A stretch of 64,000 nt of DNA from Bacteroidota bacterium (lineage in GTDB: Bacteria > Bacteroidota > Bacteroidia > Bacteroidales > FEN-979). Shown here in pieces: positions 52,143 through 59,989 of this stretch. The stretch covers positions 296,014-360,013 of the forward strand of contig JAPLDJ010000024.1 in the NCBI GenBank assembly GCA_026391805.1, read 5' to 3'. A program made the position numbers and the translations under genes. The first letter of the stretch is position 1. Each line of letters opens with the position of its first letter. The notes beneath the pieces were generated by a model. That model searched no databases. It had not been told where the DNA came from and saw only the letters and a list, made by a program, of their open reading frames with translations.

Positions 52143-52955
52143 CTATTCCTTTGTGACCGCTTCTTTCTGCTCAACCAGTTTTCCGTCAACCTTGATATCG
52201 CCCAACGGATAGAACGGAAACATGTTCTCTTCCATCCATTTGTTGGATTGCACCGGGGTCATTTTCCATCCGGAGTTGCAGTTGGAAACCACTTCCACAA
52301 AGGAGATCCCGGTATTGTTCTTCTGGTTCTCGAAGGCTTTTCTGAGCGCTTTTTTCGTTTTCCTTACATGGGAAGGCGTATGAACAGCCTGGCGCGTCAC
52401 ATAATAGGTGCCGGGTAACTGCGCAACCAGCTCGGTCATTTTCAACGGGTGCCCCATGATAGAGACGTCTCTTCCGTAAGGAGAAGTTGATGAACGCATG
52501 TTGGGCAGGGTGGTGGGAGCCATCTGTCCCCCGGTCATCCCGTAGATCCCGTTATTAATGAAAATAATCACGAAATTTTCTCCGCGGTTGCAGGCATGGA
52601 TGGTCTCTGCGGTTCCGATGGCGGCGAGGTCGCCGTCACCCTGGTAGGTAAAGACAAACCGGTTGGGCCACATCCGCTTGATGGCCGTTGCCAGTGCGGG
52701 AGCCCTGCCATGGGCTGCACCCAGCATGTCAATATTCATAAAATCATAAGCCAGCACCGAGCATCCGACCGGGGATACCCCGATCGTTTTATCCTGGAGA
52801 CCCATCTCCTCAAGAGTTTCCATCAGCATCCGGTGTACAACACCATGGCCGCAGCCGGGGCAGTAGCTGAGAGGTCGGTCAACAAGCAGATTCGTTCTTT
52901 TATAAACGATATTCTCTTCTTTGCGTATATCAGTTTTTACAAATGGTTCTTCCAT
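52143..52955 (-). CDS. 2-oxoacid:ferredoxin oxidoreductase, beta subunit (vor-type)
   Basis: The 270-residue beta subunit carries ThDP and a cluster. SYCPGCGHGVVHRML and SPVGCSV give cysteines for the Fe-S site. The ThDP region is TYQGDGDLAAIGTAETIHACNRG with NNGIYGMTGGQMAPTT. It differs from KorB at 38741 in length and N-terminus, so it is a distinct paralogue. It starts one base after the alpha gene, which fits tight co-translation. The substrate is inferred from the VorB-like alpha subunit. Confidence 0.92.
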   Translation of the reverse strand: MEEPFVKTDIRKEENIVYKRTNLLVDRPLSYCPGCGHGVVHRMLMETLEEMGLQDKTIGVSPVGCSVLAYDFMNIDMLGAAHGRAPALATAIKRMWPNRFVFTYQGDGDLAAIGTAETIHACNRGENFVIIFINNGIYGMTGGQMAPTTLPNMRSSTSPYGRDVSIMGHPLKMTELVAQLPGTYYVTRQAVHTPSHVRKTKKALRKAFENQKNNTGISFVEVVSNCNSGWKMTPVQSNKWMEENMFPFYPLGDIKVDGKLVEQKEAVTKE

Positions 52956-52956
52956 A

Positions 52957-54039
52957 TCAGCCTCCGATTATTTGTTTTTCCAATGCCCTTACTACTTCAT
53001 CAGGTGCGGGAATGATTCCGCCAAAGCGGCCGTAATGTTCGATCTTAACGGAACATCCGGCGGAAAGTTTCACATCCTCAATCATCTGTCCTGCATTCAT
53101 TTCAACAACTAGCATTCCTTTAACCTTTTTTGCAAGTGCTGCGATCTGTTTTGTTGGGAACGGATAAAGGGTGATCGGCCTGAAAAGCCCTACTTTAATG
53201 CCTTGTGCCCTTGCCATGTCGATCGATTTTTGACAGATCCTGGCGGAAAGCCCGAATGCAACAAAGACATATTCTGCATCCTCACAGGAGATCTCCTCGA
53301 AAAGAACTTCTTTTTCCTCGATCTGCCTGTATTTTGCCTGCAGTTTCAGGTTTACCCTTTCCTGTCCTGCCGGGTCGAGGTCGAGTGAGGTGATGATAAT
53401 GTGATCCCTGTTTTTCGGCTTGCCTGTCGCAGCCCACGGACACTGTGCAATAAGTTCTTCTTCAGTTCTCCGCGGGATCGGATCAAACAGTTCTACTTTT
53501 TCCATCATCTGCCCGATGGCGCCGTCCGACTGGATCATTACAGGAGTTCTGTATTTAAAGGCAAGTTCGAACCCGAGCTTGGCGAAATCCGCCATCTCCT
53601 GGACCGAAGCCGGGGCCAGCACGATGATTTTGTAATCTCCATGCCCGCCGCCTTTAACAGACTGGAAATAGTCTGCCTGGGAAGGCTGGATGGTTCCCAG
53701 TCCGGGACCACCGCGAACAACATTTACAAGCAATGCCGGTAATTCAGCACCAGCCATATAACTGATTCCTTCCTGCATCAGGCTGATGCCCGGACTGGAG
53801 GAAGAGGTCATCACCCTTTTTCCCGTTCCTGCACCGCCATAAAGCATGTTGATGGAAGCAACTTCGCTTTCAGCCTGCAGAACAACCATCCCCGTTGTTT
53901 CATATGGCTTTTCCGACATCAGGTATTCCATAATTTCCGACTGGGGTGTGATAGGGTATCCGAAATACCCGTCGCATCCGGCACGGATCGCTGCTTCTGC
54001 AACGGCCTCGTTGCCTTTCATTAATCTGAGTTCACCCAT
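52957..54039 (-). CDS. vorB: 3-methyl-2-oxobutanoate:ferredoxin oxidoreductase, alpha subunit VorB
   Basis: This 360-residue alpha subunit shows the pyrimidine-binding opening GNEAVAEAAIRAGCDGYFGYPITPQSEIMEYL, the segment MTSSSSPGISLMQEGISYMAGAELP, and the C-terminal FGLSARICQKSIDMARAQG with GLFRPITLYPFP. This pattern fits the VorB group, which acts on 2-oxoisovalerate. VOR enzymes can run in reverse to make branched-chain 2-oxoacids. The aminotransferase at 54496 upstream could supply or use such acids, though its specificity is unknown. Confidence 0.92.
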   Translation of the reverse strand: MGELRLMKGNEAVAEAAIRAGCDGYFGYPITPQSEIMEYLMSEKPYETTGMVVLQAESEVASINMLYGGAGTGKRVMTSSSSPGISLMQEGISYMAGAELPALLVNVVRGGPGLGTIQPSQADYFQSVKGGGHGDYKIIVLAPASVQEMADFAKLGFELAFKYRTPVMIQSDGAIGQMMEKVELFDPIPRRTEEELIAQCPWAATGKPKNRDHIIITSLDLDPAGQERVNLKLQAKYRQIEEKEVLFEEISCEDAEYVFVAFGLSARICQKSIDMARAQGIKVGLFRPITLYPFPTKQIAALAKKVKGMLVVEMNAGQMIEDVKLSAGCSVKIEHYGRFGGIIPAPDEVVRALEKQIIGG

Positions 54040-54061
54040 TAGATATAGTATTTTGATTTTT

Positions 54062-54292
54062 TTATTCGGCGGTCACCTTTGCCCTGTATACGGTGATCAC
54101 TCCGTCAGGACAAACGATCGCACAATTCATGCAGCCTGTGCAATCATCGTTAACCTTTATTGCATAATGGTATCCTTTGCCGTTTACTTCCTTAGTCATT
54201 GCGATCACGGTAAAAGGACATGAGGCAATGCAAACTTCACAACCTTTGCAACGTTCTACGTTAATTTCAATGTCACCTTTGACTTTAGCCAT
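54062..54292 (-). CDS. Ferredoxin-like delta subunit of the vor-type complex
   Basis: This 76-residue protein has two [4Fe-4S] motifs: C15, C18, C21, C25 and C51, C54, C57, C61. It is the first gene of the operon and would carry electrons from the catalytic core to free ferredoxin. The start MAKVKGDIEINVERCKGC is typical of VorD/PorD proteins. KorAB at 38741 lacks such a subunit and uses the separate ferredoxin at 41927 instead. Confidence 0.93.
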   Translation of the reverse strand: MAKVKGDIEINVERCKGCEVCIASCPFTVIAMTKEVNGKGYHYAIKVNDDCTGCMNCAIVCPDGVITVYRAKVTAE

Positions 54293-54452
54293 ACATTCTG
54301 AGATTAAAAATAGTTATCGGAAACGATACGACGAAATTAAAGAAATTTATCTGAACAGAAGGAAGAAATGGATCTGTTTTTTCAATAACAACAGCCAATT
54401 TAGAACCGGTTTAATCTACGCTGTGATAATCCTAAAGGAAGGTAGGACATTG

Positions 54453-54480
54453 GGAATGGAAGATGGAAAATGGAAGATGG
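54453..54480 (+). repeat. Heptad array between the aminotransferase and vor genes
   Basis: Four units in phase: GGAATGG, AAGATGG, AAAATGG and AAGATGG. It lies 16 bases from the aminotransferase stop. It is purine-rich on the plus strand, opposite to the nearby gene, the only array of this kind with that orientation. Confidence 0.8.
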
Positions 54481-54495
54481 AACACTAAACATGAA

Positions 54496-55806
54496 TCAGT
54501 GCTGCTCCCTGAACTTCTTCAGCCGGTATTCAAGATCCGGGAACTGTTCACGTCTCACCAGCGATACACATGCCCGGATCCCTTCGATCCGCTCGCTTCC
54601 TGTTATGGTTAATGCAATGGCGCTGATGCCGTAATACAGCAACTCTTCCAGGAGCTGCTCTCCTGTATATCCCGGGTAGGCAAACGTGAAATAGAATCCG
54701 TCGGCGATCGGAACACCTTCATCCTGGTCGTAAACAATATGGAATCCGTTTTCAGTGAACAACCGCTTCATGATCTTTGCCTTTTCCCCGTATTCCCTCA
54801 CAGCTTCAACAAAATTGTAGGTCCCGTCATTGACGGCTTTCAGCATGGCAGCCAGTGCATACTGCGCCGAATGGCTTGTGCCTGCACTCAGTGCATAAAT
54901 GGTCCCGTAGATCATGGCCCTGCCGAAAATATCAGTGGTATAGAACCTCAGCAGGTCCGGCATTTTTGCGTTGAAGATCTTGTTGGAGATGATCATGCAC
55001 GAAACCCGCTGACCGGCATAGCTGAAGGCCTTCGAACTGGAGATCAGTAGGATGTAATTCTCCGTGTATTTCGCCACTGTTGGCTGAAAGGGAGGAACCC
55101 CTGCCTTCGAATAATCTTTCCGGAAATCCATGCCGAAATAGGCCAGGTCTTCAAGAATGACAACGTTGTACTGGTTCGCCAGTTCCCCGATGATCTTCAG
55201 TTCATGGTCCGTGAAACAGATCCACGAAGGATTGTTGGGATTGGAATAAAGAACCGAATGAATATTGCCTTTTGAAAAATAGGATTCAAGTTTGTCCCTT
55301 AATTTTTCCCCGCGGTAATCATATACATCGAACGATTCAAACTTCTGGCCGAGGACAATGTGCTGCTGGTGATGAACCGGAAATCCGGGATCGATGAGCA
55401 GGGTCGTGTCCCTTTCCTTGTAAATTCTCGACAGCGTCAGGAAGGCTGCAAAGCCCCCCTGCATCGAACCGACCGTTGGAACACAACCGGCTTCATCCAC
55501 ATCAATGTCAAGAAAAAATTTCACAAAACGGGAGGCCTCTTTTTTAAGTGCAGGAATACCTTCGATGTCAGGATAGATCGCAGCAACACCTGATTTCAGC
55601 GCGGCAATCTCCGCATTGATCCCGACCTCGGGCGGAACCAGCCCCGGAACCCCCATCTCCATTCGGATAAACTTATCACCGGTTTCACGCTCAATGTTGT
55701 TGATCAACCGCTTGATCTCACGGATCGAAGCCCTGCCGACATTCCTGATGTTGCTTTCACGGATATGCCTGCTGACCACTTCATAATTGATGGGAGTCTC
55801 TTTCAT
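54496..55806 (-). CDS. PLP-dependent aminotransferase, class I/II
   Basis: This 436-residue protein is a fold type I aminotransferase. It has GSMQGGFAAFLTLSRIYKE (cofactor phosphate region), YSNPNNPSWICFTDHEL, ILEDLAYFGMDF with the PLP-ring Asp, and ISSSKAFSYAGQRVSC with the PLP lysine. The ATG at 55806 is used; a TTG nine bases earlier is possible. The substrate is not clear. The position upstream of the vor operon on the same strand suggests branched-chain or aromatic amino acids, but this is only context. It is not in an amino acid biosynthesis cluster. Confidence 0.88.
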   Translation of the reverse strand: MKETPINYEVVSRHIRESNIRNVGRASIREIKRLINNIERETGDKFIRMEMGVPGLVPPEVGINAEIAALKSGVAAIYPDIEGIPALKKEASRFVKFFLDIDVDEAGCVPTVGSMQGGFAAFLTLSRIYKERDTTLLIDPGFPVHHQQHIVLGQKFESFDVYDYRGEKLRDKLESYFSKGNIHSVLYSNPNNPSWICFTDHELKIIGELANQYNVVILEDLAYFGMDFRKDYSKAGVPPFQPTVAKYTENYILLISSSKAFSYAGQRVSCMIISNKIFNAKMPDLLRFYTTDIFGRAMIYGTIYALSAGTSHSAQYALAAMLKAVNDGTYNFVEAVREYGEKAKIMKRLFTENGFHIVYDQDEGVPIADGFYFTFAYPGYTGEQLLEELLYYGISAIALTITGSERIEGIRACVSLVRREQFPDLEYRLKKFREQH

Positions 55807-56120
55807 GGCAAGCAAGAATAAATAAGTTGTATGGTAAATGATTACGGAACAAAATTGAGACTAATCTCTGAATTATCCAACGTTTTCTCTTCTTATATAA
55901 TTACTATTTATTATTTCAACACTTAAAACCTGACCTTGCCGGTTGTTTAAGTATCCCGCATAAACCTAAAAATTTTCAGCTTTGAGTATTCCCTCAACTT
56001 TATTATCCATGAATTTTGCATTCTGCATTACCTATCCGGCACGGCTTTCCCCTGGTCTCATTCCTGCTTTTTAAATTTGGTACAGAGTTTGCAAACGAAC
56101 AGGCATCAAAAAACAAAGCC
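55807..56120. other. Gene-free divergent gap
   Basis: No gene, strong hairpin or good promoter pair is seen here. The DNA is AT-rich around 55850-55990. An in-frame ATG at 56016 would extend the next protein by 35 residues with no signal-peptide-like start, so it is not used. Confidence 0.5.
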
Positions 56121-57473
56121 ATGAAAACACTAGTGAAAATTGCCATGATTGTCCTGATGATTACAGGAGCATGGATGACGCCGCAGAAAGCTCAGGCACA
56201 ATTTCCCGGGATTACATTCCAGGTTTTTTACGATCAGTTAAGTCCGTACGGGGCATGGGTATTTGATCCCGATTACGGATATGTTTGGATCCCCGATGAA
56301 GGTGCAGGGTTCTATCCTTACAGTACAGGAGGACATTGGGTATTTACAATATTTGGATGGACCTGGGTTTCCGATTATTCATGGGGATGGGCACCATTCC
56401 ACTATGGAAGATGGGATTTTGATCCTTATTACGGCTGGATCTGGGTTCCCGGCAATGAATGGGGTCCTGCATGGGTAACCTGGCGCAGTTACAGTGGCTA
56501 TTATGGTTGGGCACCGCTGAGTCCTGGCATAACCATTCAAATGACATTCAATCCCGGGTTCTACATTCCCGATAACTGCTGGAGGTTCGTCAGAGCTCGT
56601 GATTTTGACCGTGATGACCTTGATCGTCACTATGTCGGAAACAGGGAAACCCAGGAACTGGTGCGCAATTCAAGAGCCATCCAGAATACACGGACTGACA
56701 ACAGCCGCAACGTGACTTATGCAGTCGGCCCGAATGAGAAGGAGTTCAGAAACGTCACAGGCCGTGATATTAAACCCCTGCCGGTGAAAGAATACAGCCA
56801 GCCCGGCAGAACAACGGTCGGAAAAGGCCAGGTCGAAATTTACAAGCCACAAGTTGCCAGGGAAGCAGTCGTCAACGGAAAGAAACCAGCTCCTGTCAAT
56901 GTGGTAAATAAGAACGAGATCAGGGGCGTTTCTGAAAGATCTAAAGGGGATCTTGTGAAACCATCCCCGGTAAAAAATGAACGGACCGTCAAGGAACAGA
57001 CTCAGCCTTCTAATAGCTCCGGCGCTTCAGGATACGAAAGAACACAGAGGGTTAACCCTAACCAGGATCAGAACCCGAATGCCGTAAAACAGGAAGGAAA
57101 CGGATCTTCGGTACAGTCGCGTGAGACCGGTAAGGTCAAAGAACAGCCAACACAATTACCACCGCAGCGGATCACTCCTTCGAATGAAAACCGTTCAAAC
57201 GGATCATCCGGAACAAAACCGGCCGGAAATAATTCAGCTGGAAACCGTTCATACGGCACAAACAATCAGAAGCAAAATGCAACACCTCAATCTGAGAACC
57301 GGTCGCAGGGACAGTCCGCTCAGAAGCAGAATCCGGCACCAAAGCCTGCTTCAAGACAAGTTCAGGAACCAAATAAAGGGAATCAGAACAATCAGAAAAT
57401 GAATGAACAGAAGCGCAGCAACGAAACTTCTCCTGCAAAGCAATCCAGCAATGTAAAGCCCGGCCGTCATTAA
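56121..57473 (+). CDS. DUF6600-like Trp/Tyr-rich exported protein
   Basis: This is a 450-residue protein from the ATG at 56121 with a signal peptide (cut near AQA|QFPG). Residues about 30-150 are a run of Trp/Tyr/Pro/Gly-rich repeats such as FYDQLSPYGAWVFDPDYGYVW, HWVFTIFGWTWVSDYSWGWAP and WDFDPYYGWIWVPGNEWGP. This is the hallmark of the DUF6600 group. From about 250 to the end the chain is a low-complexity Asn/Gln/Ser/Pro/Lys-rich region without domains. The protein is likely on the cell surface or in the periplasm. Its role is unknown. A terminator follows. Confidence 0.8.
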   Translation: MKTLVKIAMIVLMITGAWMTPQKAQAQFPGITFQVFYDQLSPYGAWVFDPDYGYVWIPDEGAGFYPYSTGGHWVFTIFGWTWVSDYSWGWAPFHYGRWDFDPYYGWIWVPGNEWGPAWVTWRSYSGYYGWAPLSPGITIQMTFNPGFYIPDNCWRFVRARDFDRDDLDRHYVGNRETQELVRNSRAIQNTRTDNSRNVTYAVGPNEKEFRNVTGRDIKPLPVKEYSQPGRTTVGKGQVEIYKPQVAREAVVNGKKPAPVNVVNKNEIRGVSERSKGDLVKPSPVKNERTVKEQTQPSNSSGASGYERTQRVNPNQDQNPNAVKQEGNGSSVQSRETGKVKEQPTQLPPQRITPSNENRSNGSSGTKPAGNNSAGNRSYGTNNQKQNATPQSENRSQGQSAQKQNPAPKPASRQVQEPNKGNQNNQKMNEQKRSNETSPAKQSSNVKPGRH

Positions 57474-57519
57474 TTTTGATCCGGGAGACATGGTGAAATT
57501 TCCTGATCCTTAAAAAGAG

Positions 57520-57553
57520 AATCCCCTCCGGTAAAAACGAAGGGGATTTTTTT
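57520..57553 (+). terminator. Rho-independent terminator after the DUF6600 gene
   Basis: The stem AATCCCCT/AGGGGATT with a GTAAAAACGA-type loop is followed by T-rich sequence. Confidence 0.85.
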
Positions 57554-57578
57554 ATCTGCCAGTTCTGTCTAAGAAGGA

Positions 57579-57881
57579 CTAAAATTCATAATCAATGATG
57601 GCTTTCTTCACCGAATAATCTTTGTTGAACAGGATGAAGGCCTGGTGGTCGGGATGCACCTGGTAAGCTTTTAATGCATCATGGGATTCGAAACTGGAGT
57701 TGATCACAAGGTCGAAAGCGGAATCAACCATGGTAAAGTTAACGCCCACCTCAAAGTCCCTGATGACACCGATCTTTTTTCTCATCGAAAGAAGCTCGTT
57801 ACGCAGGGCCTCGATGGCTTTCTGTTTTTCTTCGGGAGTTGTGTATTCACGAAGCCTGAACATTACAATATGACGGATCAT
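57579..57881 (-). CDS. Dabb-family (stress-responsive alpha/beta barrel) protein
   Basis: This 100-residue protein begins MIRHIVMFRLREYTTPEEKQ and ends YQVHPDHQAFILFNKDYSVKKAIIDYEF. Both match the Dabb domain, a ferredoxin-like dimeric barrel. The conserved VHPDHQAF near the end is present. Members vary from plant stress proteins to small enzymes. The function here is unknown. It is convergent with the DUF6600 gene across the terminator. Confidence 0.88.
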   Translation of the reverse strand: MIRHIVMFRLREYTTPEEKQKAIEALRNELLSMRKKIGVIRDFEVGVNFTMVDSAFDLVINSSFESHDALKAYQVHPDHQAFILFNKDYSVKKAIIDYEF

Positions 57882-57992
57882 AGTTTTTTCTTTTGTTTAG
57901 CTTCCGCAAAAGTACAGATTCAAAGTAAGAAAGATTTAAAATGCAGAATGCAAAATGCCGAAAAGAAAAGACAACCAATTAAAAGAAACGAA

Positions 57993-58553
57993 TCAGTTGA
58001 AGGAAGGATCGGCCGGGAAATTGGCCCAGAGCGCATAATCCTTCCCCATGTTTTTCAGGTGGGTGCGCCACAGGTTCTCGGGGTTGGGATTGATCACCTC
58101 GGAAACCGTGGTATGCGAGAGGATCCATGATTTTTCACTGATCTCGCGGTCGAGTTGGGAAGGGTCCCATCCGGCGTAGCCGATGTAAAAACGGATCTCA
58201 TTTTCAGTGATCAGGCGGAGGTTGATCATTTCGCGGATGGTTTCAATATCTCCACCCCAGAAAAGTCCCTTCATGATCTCCATGCTGTTTTCGATATCCG
58301 GTTTGGTATGGAGGAAGAAGATACTGTCGGTCTTCACTGGTCCGCCAAGGAAAACCGGGGCATTGAATTCCGGAAAATCTTTCAGGATGTCGTTGAGATG
58401 TGCTTCCACCGGTTTGTTTATGATGATCCCGAAGGATCCTTCCTCGTTGTGCTCGGCCAACAGGACAATGGACTGACGGAAATAAAAATCCCTCAGTGAA
58501 GGCTCTGAAATCAGGATGATCCCCTGTTGTGGTTTTATAATGGGCTTTTCCAT
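57993..58553 (-). CDS. YqgE/AlgH family protein
   Basis: This 186-residue protein (ATG at 58553, MEKPIIKPQQGIILISEP) has the family layout: GIILISEPSLRDFYFRQSIVLLAEHNEEGSFGIIINKP, VFLGGPVKTDSIFFLH and FYIGYAGWDPSQLDREI. The YqgE family is widespread and without a clear biochemical role. An upstream ATG at 58565 would add four residues. It diverges from murL, with 56 bases between starts. Confidence 0.93.
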   Translation of the reverse strand: MEKPIIKPQQGIILISEPSLRDFYFRQSIVLLAEHNEEGSFGIIINKPVEAHLNDILKDFPEFNAPVFLGGPVKTDSIFFLHTKPDIENSMEIMKGLFWGGDIETIREMINLRLITENEIRFYIGYAGWDPSQLDREISEKSWILSHTTVSEVINPNPENLWRTHLKNMGKDYALWANFPADPSFN

Positions 58554-58570
58554 TATTCGTTGCAAATTTG

Positions 58571-58578
58571 TAACTTTG
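58571..58578 (+). promoter_or_regulatory. TAACTTTG promoter box upstream of murL
   Basis: A match to the Bacteroidota -7 box lies 31 bases before the murL ATG. A -33 box at the expected distance is not clear. Confidence 0.45.
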
Positions 58579-58609
58579 CCGTCGACGGGAACAAATTTAA
58601 TATCATTTC

Positions 58610-59989
58610 ATGTCAAAAACCAGCAACCGGGAAAAATTTACCAGGCTGAGGAAAGATTTTCCCTTTCTGGCCTACGATGGATTTGATTACCAGTATTCTG
58701 ACAAAGGATTACGGGCTCAATTCCATTTTTCCCTGTCTGATAAATATGTTTTTCATCCTACGCTGACCATTCCCGTCAAGGATTTCTTCAAACCCGAAAA
58801 CATCAAAGATGCCCATCTTGAAAATCTGCTTTTCCAGATCGGCATGATTGAATCAATCAGTTACTGGAAAGCAACCTGTTCTCCGAGGCTGATCGTCAGG
58901 GGCCGTTCACTCTCCCCGGATCAGGTAAGCTGGTGGCAGAAATTATATTATAAAGGTCTTGCAGAATTCCTTTTCCTTAATTCGATCAAGGTTGATCCGG
59001 AAGAATTTGTCAAAATCGAATGCGACCCGGGTACACCATTTGAACCGTTCCATCCTGTGGTGGAAAATGCATCCGTAATACCCGTTGGCGGAGGAAAGGA
59101 TTCGGTGGTTACCCTGGAGATCCTGGGTACTTCCAACGGCAATGTTCCGCTGATCCTGAATCCCAGGAGCGCAAGCAAGGGAACCGTAATGAAAATGGGA
59201 CTTTATTACGACTCGATCGTGGAGGTTCACCGGACCATCGACCCCGTCTTGCTTGAATTGAACGCACAGGGATTCCTGAATGGTCATACGCCGTTCTCTG
59301 CATTGCTAGGCTTTGTTTCTGTGCTTTCGGCGGTCATGACAGGAAAAAAATACATTGCTCTGTCGAATGAGTCCAGTGCCAATGAGGCAACTATTAAAGG
59401 GACGGAAGTCAACCACCAGTATTCAAAATCAATTGAGTTCGAGGAGGATTTTCGTTATTATGTGAAGAATTATATCACACCGGACATTGAATATTTCAGT
59501 TTCCTCCGGCCCCTTAACGAACTTCAGATTGCAAAATTATTTTCCGGCTTTCCCAATTATTTCGACGTATTTAAAAGCTGTAATGTCGGGAGCAAGACCG
59601 ACACCTGGTGCGGAAAATGTGCGAAATGCCTTTTTACCTACCTGATCCTTTCACCGTTCATTCCGGGAGAGAAGCTGGAATCGGTTTTTGGCAGGAACCT
59701 CTTTAGTGATGAAGATCTTTGGCCGCTGCTGGAGGAACTCTCGGGCATCGCTGTCATGAAACCCTTCGACTGCATCGGGACAATTGATGAGGTGAACGCC
59801 GCACTGCACATGACCCTTCATGCTTATACGGATGAAACCCTGCCGATTCTCCTGAAACTTTATAAAGGATCAGAGAGGTACAACAGTTACCGGGATTTTG
59901 ATGCCGCGTCGTTGCTTCAGGGCTTCAATACACGCCATTTTCTGCCCGGCGGCTTTGAAGAGTTGTTAAAAAACAGGATTCATGCTTGA
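58610..59989 (+). CDS. murL: UDP-MurNAc-L-Ala-L-Glu epimerase, MurL-like
   Basis: MurL, first described in Xanthomonas, converts the L-Glu of UDP-MurNAc-L-Ala-L-Glu to D-Glu using ATP, giving AMP and pyrophosphate. The 459-residue protein has a PP-loop motif VGGGKDS at 159-165, which fits that ATP chemistry. A Cys cluster lies at C324, C334, C337 and C340 (WCGKCAKC). Length and layout agree with MurL. The next gene is a Mur ligase whose start overlaps this one by 8 bases, the MurL-MurD2 arrangement. The assignment rests on motif and context, since a family comparison could not be run. Another PP-loop ligase is the main alternative. Confidence 0.78.
   Translation: MSKTSNREKFTRLRKDFPFLAYDGFDYQYSDKGLRAQFHFSLSDKYVFHPTLTIPVKDFFKPENIKDAHLENLLFQIGMIESISYWKATCSPRLIVRGRSLSPDQVSWWQKLYYKGLAEFLFLNSIKVDPEEFVKIECDPGTPFEPFHPVVENASVIPVGGGKDSVVTLEILGTSNGNVPLILNPRSASKGTVMKMGLYYDSIVEVHRTIDPVLLELNAQGFLNGHTPFSALLGFVSVLSAVMTGKKYIALSNESSANEATIKGTEVNHQYSKSIEFEEDFRYYVKNYITPDIEYFSFLRPLNELQIAKLFSGFPNYFDVFKSCNVGSKTDTWCGKCAKCLFTYLILSPFIPGEKLESVFGRNLFSDEDLWPLLEELSGIAVMKPFDCIGTIDEVNAALHMTLHAYTDETLPILLKLYKGSERYNSYRDFDAASLLQGFNTRHFLPGGFEELLKNRIHA

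Noticed and set aside
56016-56120. N-terminal extension of the DUF6600-like protein
   Set aside because: It would place 35 non-signal residues before a clear signal peptide.
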